A program made the position numbers and the translations under genes. The notes under the pieces were generated by a model that did no database searches, was not told the DNA's origin, and was given only the letters and a program-made list of their open reading frames with translations. This document shows, one piece after another, positions 13,895 through 20,938 of a DNA stretch of 41,098 nt (position 1 is the first letter of the stretch; every line of letters begins with the position of its first letter). The stretch spans positions 1-41,098 of the IMG/VR virus record IMGVR_UViG_3300044700_000452, one strand, 5' to 3'. The stretch comes from a virus.

Positions 13895-15832
13895 CTACCA
13901 GCGCCGGTAGTCGTCCCCCGGCGGCGGTTCCGGCTGGCGCGGCGCCTCCGCTTCCTTCCAATCCTCCAGGTTGAGACGGTACATCCTTGAAACCGCGCCC
14001 TCGAACCGCGTGTTCACCTTCGGGTTGTTTGCGCTGCCCGTCTTCATGCGCCCCTTCGCCACCCACTGCGGGATCATCTCCTCCGGGTCGTACCCCTGCT
14101 TCCTCATCTCCGCTTCCAGTTCTGACGGCGCGACTGCTACGTCTCCCGGCCCGACGATGCGCCCGATCCACCCGGCAGCCGGGGGCATAGCCGACTCCGG
14201 CCGGTAGATCGCGCCGACGATGCGCCCGCGCTGCGTCCCCAGCCACATCCCGACCCGATCCCATGCCTCCCCAGCGAGGTCAGCCGACTGTACCGCCTGC
14301 TGACCGGCGCGCAGCAGGATCGCCTTCATCTCCGCCAGCGCAGGCATCGGCACCCCGACCGCAACCAGCGCCTCGACCGCCAGCCAGACCGAGGCGATGT
14401 ATTCCGCGATCCGGCCCCCCTGCGAGCCGAGCTCCATCTGCGCCGCAGCCGTCGCCCGGTGCCGCTCCCATCGATCCCGCAGCCCATCCCAGTTCTTCAC
14501 CGTCCACGCGGCGACCATCGGCCCCGCGTGTCCCCATGCGTTCATGCTGCCGATCAGCGACACCGCCGCCGCGCCGGTCGGGAAGGGCTGGCCGTCCAGC
14601 GGCAGCACGCGCAACCTCAGCCCCGCGTGTTCTCCTGCGAGCCGCGTCAACGGCGCCTCCCCGGTGCTGATCATGATCGACTTCCATGTCACAACCCCGC
14701 GCGTCCCGTTCACCGACCCGCGCGCCTTCCCCTGCCCGGAACCCCACTGGTACACCACCCCGGCGATCTTCGGGCGGTCAATCGGCGCCACCTTCTTTGT
14801 GTCGTCAAGCAACAGGGGGAGGTGCCGCAAGAACCCCGCGCGCCCCTCGATAGCCGCCAGCGTTGCAGACCAGGGCAGGATGTAGGCTGCGCCGTCCCCC
14901 GGATCGGCCCATGCCGACGCCGCCCACCTGAGCGCGGTCGTCTTTCCCTGGCTCGTCAGCCCGTGGAGGTCAACAACAAAGGGCGCAGCCCCCGTCGGCG
15001 CCAGCATCACCGACGCGACCGAGGCCGCGAGCATCACCGCTGCGACCGGCGACTGATTGACCTCCGCTGCCATCTCCAGCCACTGCGCCCGCGACCCGGC
15101 GACACCAACCGCCTGCGCCGTCTGCGCGTGTCCCTCCTCTGCCCGGAGCATGTGCGGCCCGTCCGGCGTCTGGAGCGCCCGCCCACCGTCCGCCTCCGTC
15201 CAGCCCAGCCGACTGATCGCAACCTCGACAGGCACGATCCCGGCGTTGTGCTGCTCGCTGACCTCCAGCCACGCCGCCGCCGCCCGCGCCGAGGATGAGC
15301 CGACCGGCGCCCCGCGCCCGGCCAGCTCTACCAGACTCCGGCTGTCCACCGCCGCCTGTCGGCTCACGATGGCAGACCCCTCCGGCCACTGGACATCCAC
15401 CGTCCACGCGCCGCTATCGATGTCCGCCCACCGACGCCCGATCCAGAGGGGGCGCTGTGTCACCCGCGCCAGCACCGGCCCCTCCGGCGTGTCCTTCTGG
15501 TGATAGATCCCGCTCGTCGAACAGATCCACCCCTGCGGATCTGACCAGCCCTCCGGCAGCCCTTCGGGGCGCGGGCGCTCCGGTGCCTGCTCCCCCTTCT
15601 CAACAAGCCGCAGCTTCGGGCCGGGCGCCGGCCGATCCAGCCCCGCCACGATGCCACGCCACCCGCGCACCGCCCCGATCCGAGTCAGCAGCCCTGCCTC
15701 AGCTTTGCTCCCGGTCAACACCACCGCGAGGAGGCGCTTGATCAGCGGGTCTCTCGGCTGCCCGGCGTTGATGTCCTCCAGGATCGCCTCAAGCTCTGCG
15801 ACTGCCACTTCATCAGCAGCGGCGGCGTTCAA
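13895..15832 (-). CDS. DUF927-family P-loop ATPase, probable replicative primase-helicase component
   Basis: About 645 aa if started at TTG 15832, which overlaps the XRE gene stop as TTGA; a GTG a few codons later is an alternative. The start is uncertain because no good ribosome site is seen. The DUF927 region includes PEGWSDPQGWICSTSGIYHQKD, PLWIGRRWADIDSGAWTVDVQW and LHGLTSQGKTTALRWAASAW with Walker A GLTSQGKT. LPLLLDDTKKV acts as Walker B. The tail is Pro-rich. DUF927 proteins occur with phage or mobile-element primases as hexameric helicase-like ATPases. It is last in its operon, next to the putative origin, supporting a replication role. Confidence 0.75.
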   Translation of the reverse strand: MNAAAADEVAVAELEAILEDINAGQPRDPLIKRLLAVVLTGSKAEAGLLTRIGAVRGWRGIVAGLDRPAPGPKLRLVEKGEQAPERPRPEGLPEGWSDPQGWICSTSGIYHQKDTPEGPVLARVTQRPLWIGRRWADIDSGAWTVDVQWPEGSAIVSRQAAVDSRSLVELAGRGAPVGSSSARAAAAWLEVSEQHNAGIVPVEVAISRLGWTEADGGRALQTPDGPHMLRAEEGHAQTAQAVGVAGSRAQWLEMAAEVNQSPVAAVMLAASVASVMLAPTGAAPFVVDLHGLTSQGKTTALRWAASAWADPGDGAAYILPWSATLAAIEGRAGFLRHLPLLLDDTKKVAPIDRPKIAGVVYQWGSGQGKARGSVNGTRGVVTWKSIMISTGEAPLTRLAGEHAGLRLRVLPLDGQPFPTGAAAVSLIGSMNAWGHAGPMVAAWTVKNWDGLRDRWERHRATAAAQMELGSQGGRIAEYIASVWLAVEALVAVGVPMPALAEMKAILLRAGQQAVQSADLAGEAWDRVGMWLGTQRGRIVGAIYRPESAMPPAAGWIGRIVGPGDVAVAPSELEAEMRKQGYDPEEMIPQWVAKGRMKTGSANNPKVNTRFEGAVSRMYRLNLEDWKEAEAPRQPEPPPGDDYRRW

Positions 15833-16125
15833 CGCGCACCCATGCGCGCCACAATGCCGACGATGGCATCCCGATCCCGCGCCGGAAGGTGGGCGCAGGC
15901 GATCCGCACCCGCTCCACCGCCTCCGGGTCTATCGGCTCGCCCGTCTCCAGCCACTTCTCCGACACCCCGTAGACGCTGGCGATCTTCTCCAGCCACACC
16001 GGCAGCACCGGGCGCAGCCCCGATTCCCACAACTCAACCAGCGACCGGGACACCCCGATCAACAGAGCCGCCTGCGCCTGCGACAGCCCAGCCGAGATCC
16101 GCGCTTCCGTCATCCGCTCTTTCAT
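15829..16125 (-). CDS. XRE-family helix-turn-helix regulator
   Basis: ATG 16125 has AGAGG five bases upstream, and the product is 98 aa. The HTH spans residues about 8-60 (MTEARISAGLSQAQAALLIGVSRSLVELWESGLRPVLPVWLEKIASVYGV), the canonical Cro/CI-like fold. A C-terminal helix with PARDRDAIVGIVARMG may dimerise. A perfect 22-bp palindrome at 16141-16162 lies just upstream of the start, indicating autoregulation. The gene overlaps the DUF927 start and probably controls this replication operon. Confidence 0.8.
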   Translation of the reverse strand: MKERMTEARISAGLSQAQAALLIGVSRSLVELWESGLRPVLPVWLEKIASVYGVSEKWLETGEPIDPEAVERVRIACAHLPARDRDAIVGIVARMGAR

Positions 16126-16140
16126 GCTCACCTCTCACAC

Positions 16141-16162
16141 CATGTATCAAGGTTGATACATG
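16141..16162. promoter_or_regulatory. Perfect 22-bp operator palindrome before the XRE gene
   Basis: Arms CATGTATCAA and TTGATACATG are exact complements around GG. It ends 16 bases before the XRE start codon and ten bases after the upstream gene's stop. On the minus strand a TTGCAC hexamer just upstream (about 16171) would place the palindrome over the -10 region. The obvious ligand is the XRE protein encoded beside it. It differs from the TGTAGCA operators of the central region. Confidence 0.65.
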
Positions 16163-16171
16163 AGTGCAAGG

Positions 16172-16483
16172 TCAGGAAGCGCCGATCTCCGGCAGGATGC
16201 GCCACCCCTCCCGATCCACGGGGAGTCCAGACCGGCGCAGGACGCGATCCGCGCACTCCTCTGCCAGTTTGTAATCCCGCAAATGCCCGGAGTACGAATA
16301 TATTTTGAGATCATCAAACAGATTGACAACCAACACAACCCTGTCAACGACCCGCTGCCTCCACTTGTGCCGCCCCGCGATCATAGCGGACAGAGCTTCC
16401 TCCATCGCCCGCTCGTACATCTCCACTTTCTTCTGTATGTCCAGCTTTGCGGCCTTCGCTGCGGCGCGCTTCTTCTCGCTCAT
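16172..16483 (-). CDS. Unknown 103-aa protein with basic coiled N-terminus
   Basis: ATG 16483 follows GAGGTGAAGG. The protein starts MSEKKRAAAKAAKLDIQKKVEMYERAMEEAL, a charged helix likely to form a coiled coil. A hydrophobic stretch VVDRVVLVVNLFDDLKIYS and a basic C-terminus (ECADRVLRRSGLPVDREGW) follow. The DNA around 16260-16340 is AT-richer than the neighbouring genes. It is first after a terminator and hairpin cluster and may have its own promoter. No family is recognised. Confidence 0.6.
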   Translation of the reverse strand: MSEKKRAAAKAAKLDIQKKVEMYERAMEEALSAMIAGRHKWRQRVVDRVVLVVNLFDDLKIYSYSGHLRDYKLAEECADRVLRRSGLPVDREGWRILPEIGAS

Positions 16484-16544
16484 CCTTCACCTCATTGCTG
16501 TTTCTTGAACCTCCCCGTTCCGCTGCTTCCCCTCTTGTACAGCA

Positions 16545-16576
16545 ATGGGGTCTGGGTCGCGACTCCCAGACCCCAT
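16545..16576. repeat. 12-bp-stem inverted repeat
   Basis: ATGGGGTCTGGG (16545-16556) and CCCAGACCCCAT (16565-16576) pair perfectly around an eight-base loop. It lies about 60 bases before the gene starting at 16483. No T run follows, so it is more likely an operator or mRNA leader structure than a terminator. Confidence 0.5.
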
Positions 16577-16665
16577 CACCGAGGTTCAGCCACAGCAACG
16601 AGGCATCTTCCCTCTATCCCACCCCCTGCCGACGCGCTACCGAAAATCCCACCGACTGCGCCCCG

Positions 16666-16705
16666 CAAAAACTGGACGAGGTAGCCGTGAAGCAGCTACC
16701 TCGTC
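16666..16705 (-). terminator. Intrinsic terminator of the helicase operon
   Basis: On the minus strand GACGAGGTAGC, a nine-base loop and GCTACCTCGTC form an 11-bp perfect stem, followed by CAGTTTTTG. The stem plus five T residues is a classical Rho-independent terminator. It lies about 125 bases after the stop of the 16830-17120 gene, closing the operon that began at 18841. Confidence 0.75.
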
Positions 16706-16770
16706 TGACGCCTTCAACCGCTCACAGCGCGGGAGACTTCCCATCCCCTATCCCCTCCCCTTCGCCCGCG

Positions 16771-16793
16771 CTACTGACAAATCCTGTCAGTAG
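16771..16793. repeat. 9-bp-stem hairpin upstream of the terminator
   Basis: CTACTGACA and TGTCAGTAG pair perfectly around five bases. It lies between the last helicase-operon gene and the terminator and could be an RNA processing or stability element. Confidence 0.45.
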
Positions 16794-16829
16794 CCAAGCG
16801 TTCAGCCTTCATCAGCCCCCGCCTCCATC

Positions 16830-17120
16830 TCACACCTCCTCTTTTTCTTCTTTGTCGCCCATCACACCAAACACCCCCGCCAGCCACGCCCGCAGCCCCG
16901 CCACCGCATCCGCCTTTGCAGCCTCCCGGCTCGGGTGACCCTGAACCTTCGTGCCTGAAGCGTAGATGCAGACCGCCTGCGCCCCGCGCCCGACCCATGC
17001 GGTAGCCGACCACTCCTGCGGACGGTGCGGCCATTGCTCACACCGGATCGTGACCGCCTCATGCTCGCCAAGCACCGCGATGGATTCATGTTCCATATCC
17101 AGCCACTTTACACTTTCCAT
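16830..17120 (-). CDS. Unknown 96-aa protein after the helicase
   Basis: ATG 17120 is preceded by AGGAGGTGTGAG, which is also the last codons of the helicase, and the start follows the helicase stop by one base. The protein (MESVKWLDMEHESIAVLGEH...) has a strand-rich middle (EAVTIRCEQWPHRP, AWVGRGAQAVCIYASGTKVQGHPSREAAKADAVAGL) ending in a helix and an acidic KEEKEEV tail. The SREAAKADAVAGLRAW segment resembles C-terminal helices of small dsRBD/HicB-like folds, which is weak evidence. It is followed by hairpins and a terminator. Confidence 0.6.
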   Translation of the reverse strand: MESVKWLDMEHESIAVLGEHEAVTIRCEQWPHRPQEWSATAWVGRGAQAVCIYASGTKVQGHPSREAAKADAVAGLRAWLAGVFGVMGDKEEKEEV

Positions 17121-17121
17121 C

Positions 17122-18627
17122 TCACACCTCCTCGTTGATTGTTGGAACCTGCGCCGGCATCGTCACCTCCGGCCACTGATACGCCGCCATCGCCCGCGCC
17201 CACCCGACGACTGCCCCCGCCTCCCGCACCGTCCGGGAGTAGTCCGCCAGCCACCGGAGCAGTCCGATCAGGTCGCTGACATCCCCGCGCCCCGTGATGC
17301 GCCCTTCTTTGATCCACCGCTTGATCCGCTTCTTTGCCTCATCGCCCCCCTGCCACCAACGCAGGAACCGCGCCATCCCCTCCAGCGCCCGAAGCTGCGC
17401 CGGGGTCGCCTTCTCCCGCCTCCACCGCCCCGGCTTGCCAACCTCCAGCCCATGCGGGGCCAGGGCCGCGCCGACCTCCGCCAGCCAATCGGCGAGCGGC
17501 ATAGACGATACGGCCTCTGGATCTGACCCCTCCCCTCCCCCGCCGCCGCCGCCCGGCCCCGCCTCCTCTTGGAGTGCCTCCCCGATGGCTTCGGGATGGC
17601 TCAACCCCATCTCCCCCATCAGATCGAAGGGATCGAACACCACCCCCTCGCTCTTGCCCTCACAAGCCCGCAGCACCCGCCCGACCTCCTGAACGAACCG
17701 GACGCGCGCCCCGACCCGGCGCCGCAACATCAGCCCCCGAAGCCACGGGAAGTCCGCCCCTTCTGCCAGCATCGAGACATGAACCAGCACCTTCAGTTCC
17801 CCCGCCTTCAACATCTCCACCCGCCGCGCCGTCTCCTTCGCCGACAACCCGGAGTGAACCGCCGCAGCAGGGATGTCAGATCCGCAGAGCAACAGGGCGA
17901 ACGCCTCGGCATCGCGGATCGTCCGCGCCGAGGCCAGCACCGGCCACACCTGCGCCGCCTGGAGCATGTCGATACAGATCCCGTCAACCTCCCCAGCCTC
18001 CCGCTCTGCCCCGTCCCAGCGAATCACCCGCGCCGGGACAACCACGCCATCCCGGCATCCGTCCGCAAACGAATACCTATATACAACCCCGCTCCAAAGT
18101 GACAGAGACTCCTTCTGCCCGCTCCTGAACGGGGTCGCCGTCAGCCCGACGCGCGGCACCTTGCGCCCGGCGAGGGCTTCCAGGGCTTCGATGGAGGCGC
18201 GGATCGTCTCCGCCTCCGTACCGTGAACCTCGTCGCAGATCAGCAGGGAAGGGCTGCGCCCCGCCTCCGTCCACGCCGCGCAGAGGGTGGGGAGGCTCTG
18301 GTACGTCGATACCGTCACCCGCCGGTCGCACACCTTCTCCCCCTGGAACCAGCACCCCACCGCCTCCGCCCCCAGCACCCGGCGCAGCGTCCCGGCGAGC
18401 TGGACAACGAGGTTTGCGCGGGGTGCAGCGACGATGACCCCGCGCCCCGGCTTCTCTTTCGACTGCGCGATCAACGCCGCCAAAAACACACTCTTTCCCG
18501 CGCCCATGAAGGCGCTCACGACGGGGCGCTCCCATCGGCGCAGCGCATCGATGACGAGGGGGAGCGCATCGGCCTGCCAGCGGCGGAGGGGGATGGCCTG
18601 CGGATCTGACCCGCTCCCGTTAGCCAT
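17122..18627 (-). CDS. Superfamily 2 DNA/RNA helicase
   Basis: ATG 18627 overlaps the end of the preceding gene by eight bases (ATGGCTAA) and gives 501 aa. Helicase motifs in order are: Q-like LRRWQADALPLV; Walker A FMGAGKS; VSTYQSL; motif II DEVH; motif III GLTATPFRSG; LVHVSMLAEGADFPW (motif V region); and motif VI QEVGRVLRACEGK. The C-terminal 150 residues include a Gly run and a helical domain. It resembles the short DEXH helicases encoded with phage replication genes. Three dispersed motifs fall inside, encoding GSDPQ, CGSDIP and GSDPEA. DNA unwinding in replication or recombination is the likely role. Confidence 0.88.
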   Translation of the reverse strand: MANGSGSDPQAIPLRRWQADALPLVIDALRRWERPVVSAFMGAGKSVFLAALIAQSKEKPGRGVIVAAPRANLVVQLAGTLRRVLGAEAVGCWFQGEKVCDRRVTVSTYQSLPTLCAAWTEAGRSPSLLICDEVHGTEAETIRASIEALEALAGRKVPRVGLTATPFRSGQKESLSLWSGVVYRYSFADGCRDGVVVPARVIRWDGAEREAGEVDGICIDMLQAAQVWPVLASARTIRDAEAFALLLCGSDIPAAAVHSGLSAKETARRVEMLKAGELKVLVHVSMLAEGADFPWLRGLMLRRRVGARVRFVQEVGRVLRACEGKSEGVVFDPFDLMGEMGLSHPEAIGEALQEEAGPGGGGGGGEGSDPEAVSSMPLADWLAEVGAALAPHGLEVGKPGRWRREKATPAQLRALEGMARFLRWWQGGDEAKKRIKRWIKEGRITGRGDVSDLIGLLRWLADYSRTVREAGAVVGWARAMAAYQWPEVTMPAQVPTINEEV

Positions 18628-18841
18628 CGTCCACCCCATCCGAAAGCTCCGCCTGCACAGCCCGCGCCGCATCCCGCAGCGCCTTTCGGCACAGCGCCCG
18701 AACCACATCCTGATACCGGGGCTGCTCCCCGGTTTCGATGCGCCGCCGCACTTCTGCCATCACCTGATCGTGCGTCTCCGGGTCGAGCCGGATCTTCGGT
18801 GGCCCCCAGGACGGGTGCTTCGCCTTCTTCTCGTTCTCCAC
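18620..18841 (-). CDS. Small ribbon-helix-helix-like protein
   Basis: GTG 18841 lies five bases after AGGAGG; an earlier GTG (18847) overlaps that site. The 73-aa product starts VENEKKAKHPSWGPPKIRLDPETHDQVMAEVRRR. KIRLDPETHDQV is reminiscent of a ribbon-helix-helix strand and first helix, and a second helix follows (QDVVRALCRKALRDAARAVQ). It is the first gene of the helicase operon and could autoregulate the divergent promoter 18859-18898. The family call is tentative. Confidence 0.55.
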   Translation of the reverse strand: MENEKKAKHPSWGPPKIRLDPETHDQVMAEVRRRIETGEQPRYQDVVRALCRKALRDAARAVQAELSDGVDDG

Positions 18842-18858
18842 GTTCACCTCCTGACCTG

Positions 18859-18898
18859 CATCTATCCGCTTGCCCCTTTTGCGGCAACAGGATACCTA
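18859..18898. promoter_or_regulatory. Overlapping divergent promoters
   Basis: Rightward: TTGCCC (18870-18875), 17 bases, TACCTA (18893-18898). Leftward: TTGCCG (18887-18882), 17 bases, TAGATG (18864-18859). The two -35 boxes form TTGCC...GGCAA around a short A/T run, a natural operator. It drives the early plus-strand set from 18915 and the helicase operon from 18841. Confidence 0.6.
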
Positions 18899-18914
18899 CT
18901 GAGCAGGAGAAGAA

Positions 18915-19142
18915 ATGAACTGCACCCTCTGCCACCTGCACCCCTCCCGCCCCGGCGCCGACCGCTGCCAGAAGTGCGCCGGTATCCACCTGATCCGCCT
19001 CTCCGGCGAGGCGCGCAAAGCCCTTGCCGCCATCATGGCGCGGCACCCCGGCCTGACGGTCGATCAGGCGGTAAGCTCCTGCCTCGTCATGCACGATCAG
19101 GATGAGGCGGGCGGGGCCGCTCCGGTGCGGGGCGCCGCGTGA
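18915..19142 (+). CDS. Small zinc-ribbon-like protein
   Basis: The 75-aa product begins MNCTLCHLHPSRPGADRCQKCAGIHLIRL, a C-x2-C ... C-x2-C knuckle, followed by a helix (SGEARKALAAIMARHPGLTVDQAVSSCLVMH). AGGAG lies nine bases before the ATG. It ends GCGTGA, overlapping the GTG of the primase gene, so the two are translationally coupled. A nucleic-acid-binding or primase-partner role is inferred from pairing with PrimPol. Confidence 0.7.
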   Translation: MNCTLCHLHPSRPGADRCQKCAGIHLIRLSGEARKALAAIMARHPGLTVDQAVSSCLVMHDQDEAGGAAPVRGAA

Positions 19143-20050
19143 CCCCCCTCGCCTCTGCCCTGTCCCTCGCTGCGAGGGGCATCCCCGTGTTTCCCCTCGA
19201 CGGCAAGATCCCAGCAGTCGAGCGCGGTTTCTACAGCGCAACCCTCGAACCCGGTCAGATCCGGGCATGGTGGCAGCAGCGCCCGCATCTCCTCCCCGCC
19301 ATCGCCACCGGCCATCCCCTCCCCGACCGCCAGACCGGAGAGGCACGGGGGCGGCTCCTGATCGTGGACGTAGACACCGCCGCCAAACCGGGCCGTGACC
19401 TCGCCGGAGAAGCGGCGCTCCAGCTCCTCCTGCCGCACCTGCCCGCGACCACCTGCGTAGCCACCGGCAGCGGCGGGCTGCACCTGTACTACCTCGCCCC
19501 CCTCGACACCTCCCCGACCATCGGCGCCAGCCTCCGGCTCGACGGTCAACCGCTCGCCGTCGATTGGCGCTGTCGGCTGGGCTACGTCGTCGCGCCGGGC
19601 GCCGTCCACCCCCGCACCGGGCAGAGCTGGAGATGGTTGCCCTGCGGATCTGACCTGCCCGGCCTGCCCTCTGCTGCCCGCGTGACCGGCAAGGGCATCA
19701 CCGCCGCCCCGCCCGCGCTGCTATCGCTGCTCCAGCCCCGGCAGCCCGTGATCGCCCCCCTTCCTGCCGCCCTCATCGATGACGCCCGCGCCCGCGCCTA
19801 TGGCCGCCGCGCCCTGCTGACGGTCTGCGAGCGGATACGGGGGCTTGCCGAGGGCGAGCGCCACCGGGCTGCGTTCGGCCCGATCTGCGGGGTCGGGTCG
19901 CTGATCGCCGGGGGCTGCATCGATCCTGCCGAGGCCGAACCGGCGTTGATGTCCGCCCTCGCCGATGTCGGGCTGATGGGCAGGGATGCGGCGAGGCTGA
20001 TCCGGTGCGGGCTGGCAGCGGGGGCGACCCGTCCCAGGGGGATGCGGTGA
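19139..20050 (+). CDS. PrimPol-type DNA primase/polymerase domain protein
   Basis: Starts at GTG 19139 (GTGA overlap) and encodes 303 aa. The N-terminal bifunctional primase-polymerase (archaeo-eukaryotic primase) domain shows ALSLAARGIPVFPLDGKIPAV, then the catalytic LLIVDVDTAA (DVD, about residue 75). CVATGSGGLHLYYLAP supplies the conserved His, and VDWRCRLGYVVAPGAVHP the third acidic strand. The C-terminal 100 residues are helical. It likely primes phage DNA with the DUF927 ATPase and SF2 helicase. No family-B or A polymerase is encoded. Two dispersed motifs of opposite orientation lie inside (19254, 19646). Confidence 0.85.
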   Translation: MTPLASALSLAARGIPVFPLDGKIPAVERGFYSATLEPGQIRAWWQQRPHLLPAIATGHPLPDRQTGEARGRLLIVDVDTAAKPGRDLAGEAALQLLLPHLPATTCVATGSGGLHLYYLAPLDTSPTIGASLRLDGQPLAVDWRCRLGYVVAPGAVHPRTGQSWRWLPCGSDLPGLPSAARVTGKGITAAPPALLSLLQPRQPVIAPLPAALIDDARARAYGRRALLTVCERIRGLAEGERHRAAFGPICGVGSLIAGGCIDPAEAEPALMSALADVGLMGRDAARLIRCGLAAGATRPRGMR

Positions 20051-20108
20051 AAAAGTTTCACGGATACGCAGATTCCGCATTGACGCTATAGCTGTAGCGC
20101 CATATAAG
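20047..20108 (+). promoter_or_regulatory. Early promoter unit A with conserved operator
   Basis: TTGACG (20080-20085), 17-base spacer, TATAAG (20103-20108). The spacer CTATAGCTGTAGCGCCA is the same but for one base as that of unit B (21949-21965). Upstream, starting in the primase stop codon, is GTGAAA-AAG-TTTCAC and CGGATACGC, also shared with unit B. GCATTGAC and the TGTAGC heptamer link both to the central control region. It drives 20160 onward. Confidence 0.75.
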
Positions 20109-20159
20109 GATGGTGTGAGGGCGAGAACGGAATCAACCGGAAGCCCCGCAGAGAAGAAG

Positions 20160-20558
20160 ATGAGCGCCAATCGCACCCAGACCGGAATCTGCGCCCGCTG
20201 CGACGGAACCGGCAACATCCGAGCCTTCAGTCACAACGCGAACGGTCGTTGCTTCGCCTGCACCGGCACCGGCATCCTGACGGTCACCCTCTCCGAGTCC
20301 GACGCCGCCGCGATGGACACCAGCCGCGCCACCGACATCCGCCGCCGCGAGTGGCTGGCAACCCTCGACACGATGACGGTCGATCAGGCGATGGCGAAGA
20401 TCCGCACCCTCTCCAATGACCGCCTCTGGAACCTGCGCGACACCTGCGCGGGCTGGGATGCCCCAGGCGCCCGGATGGCCTACTGGTGCGCCTGCACCCT
20501 CCTCCGCGCATGGCCCTCCCGCCCGCTGCCGGAGTCCTGGATCGACGAGGCCCGATAG
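20160..20558 (+). CDS. DnaJ-type zinc-knuckle protein
   Basis: ATG 20160 follows AGAGAAGAAG and gives 132 aa. Residues about 10-40 contain ICARCDGTGNI and RCFACTGTGIL, two C-x2-C-x-G-T-G repeats like the zinc-binding repeats of DnaJ central domains. The rest is helical (ATDIRRREWLATLDTMTVDQAMAKIRTLSNDRLW) and ends RPLPESWIDEAR. It is not a J-domain protein. Role unknown; it is first after early promoter unit A. Confidence 0.65.
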   Translation: MSANRTQTGICARCDGTGNIRAFSHNANGRCFACTGTGILTVTLSESDAAAMDTSRATDIRRREWLATLDTMTVDQAMAKIRTLSNDRLWNLRDTCAGWDAPGARMAYWCACTLLRAWPSRPLPESWIDEAR

Positions 20559-20564
20559 CCCCCC

Positions 20565-20603
20565 GCGCCGCACGGCTCCCCGGTTCGACTCCGGGACGGC
20601 GCA
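20565..20603 (+). other. tRNA T-arm/acceptor-like element
   Basis: CCCGG-TTCGACT-CCGGG (20579-20595) matches a tRNA T-arm including the GGTTCGACTCC box, and is followed directly by ACGGCGCA, like a 3' acceptor strand. GCGCCG at 20565-20570 can pair with CGGCGC. There is no D-arm or anticodon arm, so this is not a functional tRNA gene. It lies seven bases after a stop codon, in a non-coding gap, where phages that integrate into tRNA genes carry the attachment core. No integrase was found. Confidence 0.5.
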
Positions 20604-20644
20604 TCAACCAGAGACAGCCCGGAGAGACGGGCAGGAGAAGCAAG

Positions 20645-20854
20645 ATGACCAAGGAAACTGTTATGGCAAACTTCGGAGTCACCTTTAAGGGCGATGCCTT
20701 CGACTTTGGGGCATGCAGCGACATGCCTGGCTTCACCATCGCCTTCACCGCCGCGTGCATGGCCGAGGCCGAGGCCGGTCGCGCGAAGATCGCGGCGGAG
20801 AAGAAGGGGCGCCGCGAGCCGCCCCGGCGCCCGAATCGGCGCTCCATCGTCTGA
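20645..20854 (+). CDS. Unknown 69-aa protein
   Basis: ATG 20645 is seven bases after GGAG. The product starts MTKETVMANFGVTFKGDAFDFGACSDMPGFTIAFTAACMAEAEAGRAK and ends in a strongly basic tail (KKGRREPPRRPNRRS). Codons early in the gene are less GC-rich than its neighbours. It lies between the tRNA-like element and the P-loop ATPase gene. No family is recognised; the basic tail suggests nucleic-acid contact. Confidence 0.6.
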   Translation: MTKETVMANFGVTFKGDAFDFGACSDMPGFTIAFTAACMAEAEAGRAKIAAEKKGRREPPRRPNRRSIV

Positions 20855-20938
20855 CCCGGTCAGCACCTCCCCGCCGGAGCGGATCGCCCTCACGGGTCTG
20901 GCTCGATGCCAGCGGCGGGATTCTGGAGAGAAGAAACC

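Larger units (their letters stand above)
16484..16829. other. Non-coding gap with three hairpins
   Basis: No supported gene lies in these 346 bases. Three perfect inverted repeats are present: 16545-16576 (12-bp stem), 16675-16705 (11-bp stem with T run, a terminator) and 16771-16793 (9-bp stem). Two tiny frames follow a duplicated AGGAGGTGTGAGATGG leader around 16815-16830 but run only 8 and 13 codons. The gap separates the helicase operon from the XRE/DUF927 operon. Confidence 0.6.

Noticed and set aside
15833-16030. N-terminal extension of the DUF927 protein to 711 aa
   Set aside because: The extension lies wholly inside the XRE gene in another frame and is low-complexity Gly/Arg/Ala; coupling at TTG 15832 is more likely.
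20531-20603. Complete tRNA gene ending at 20603
   Set aside because: No D-arm or anticodon arm can be formed upstream of the T-arm; the stretch upstream is coding sequence of the 20160 gene.
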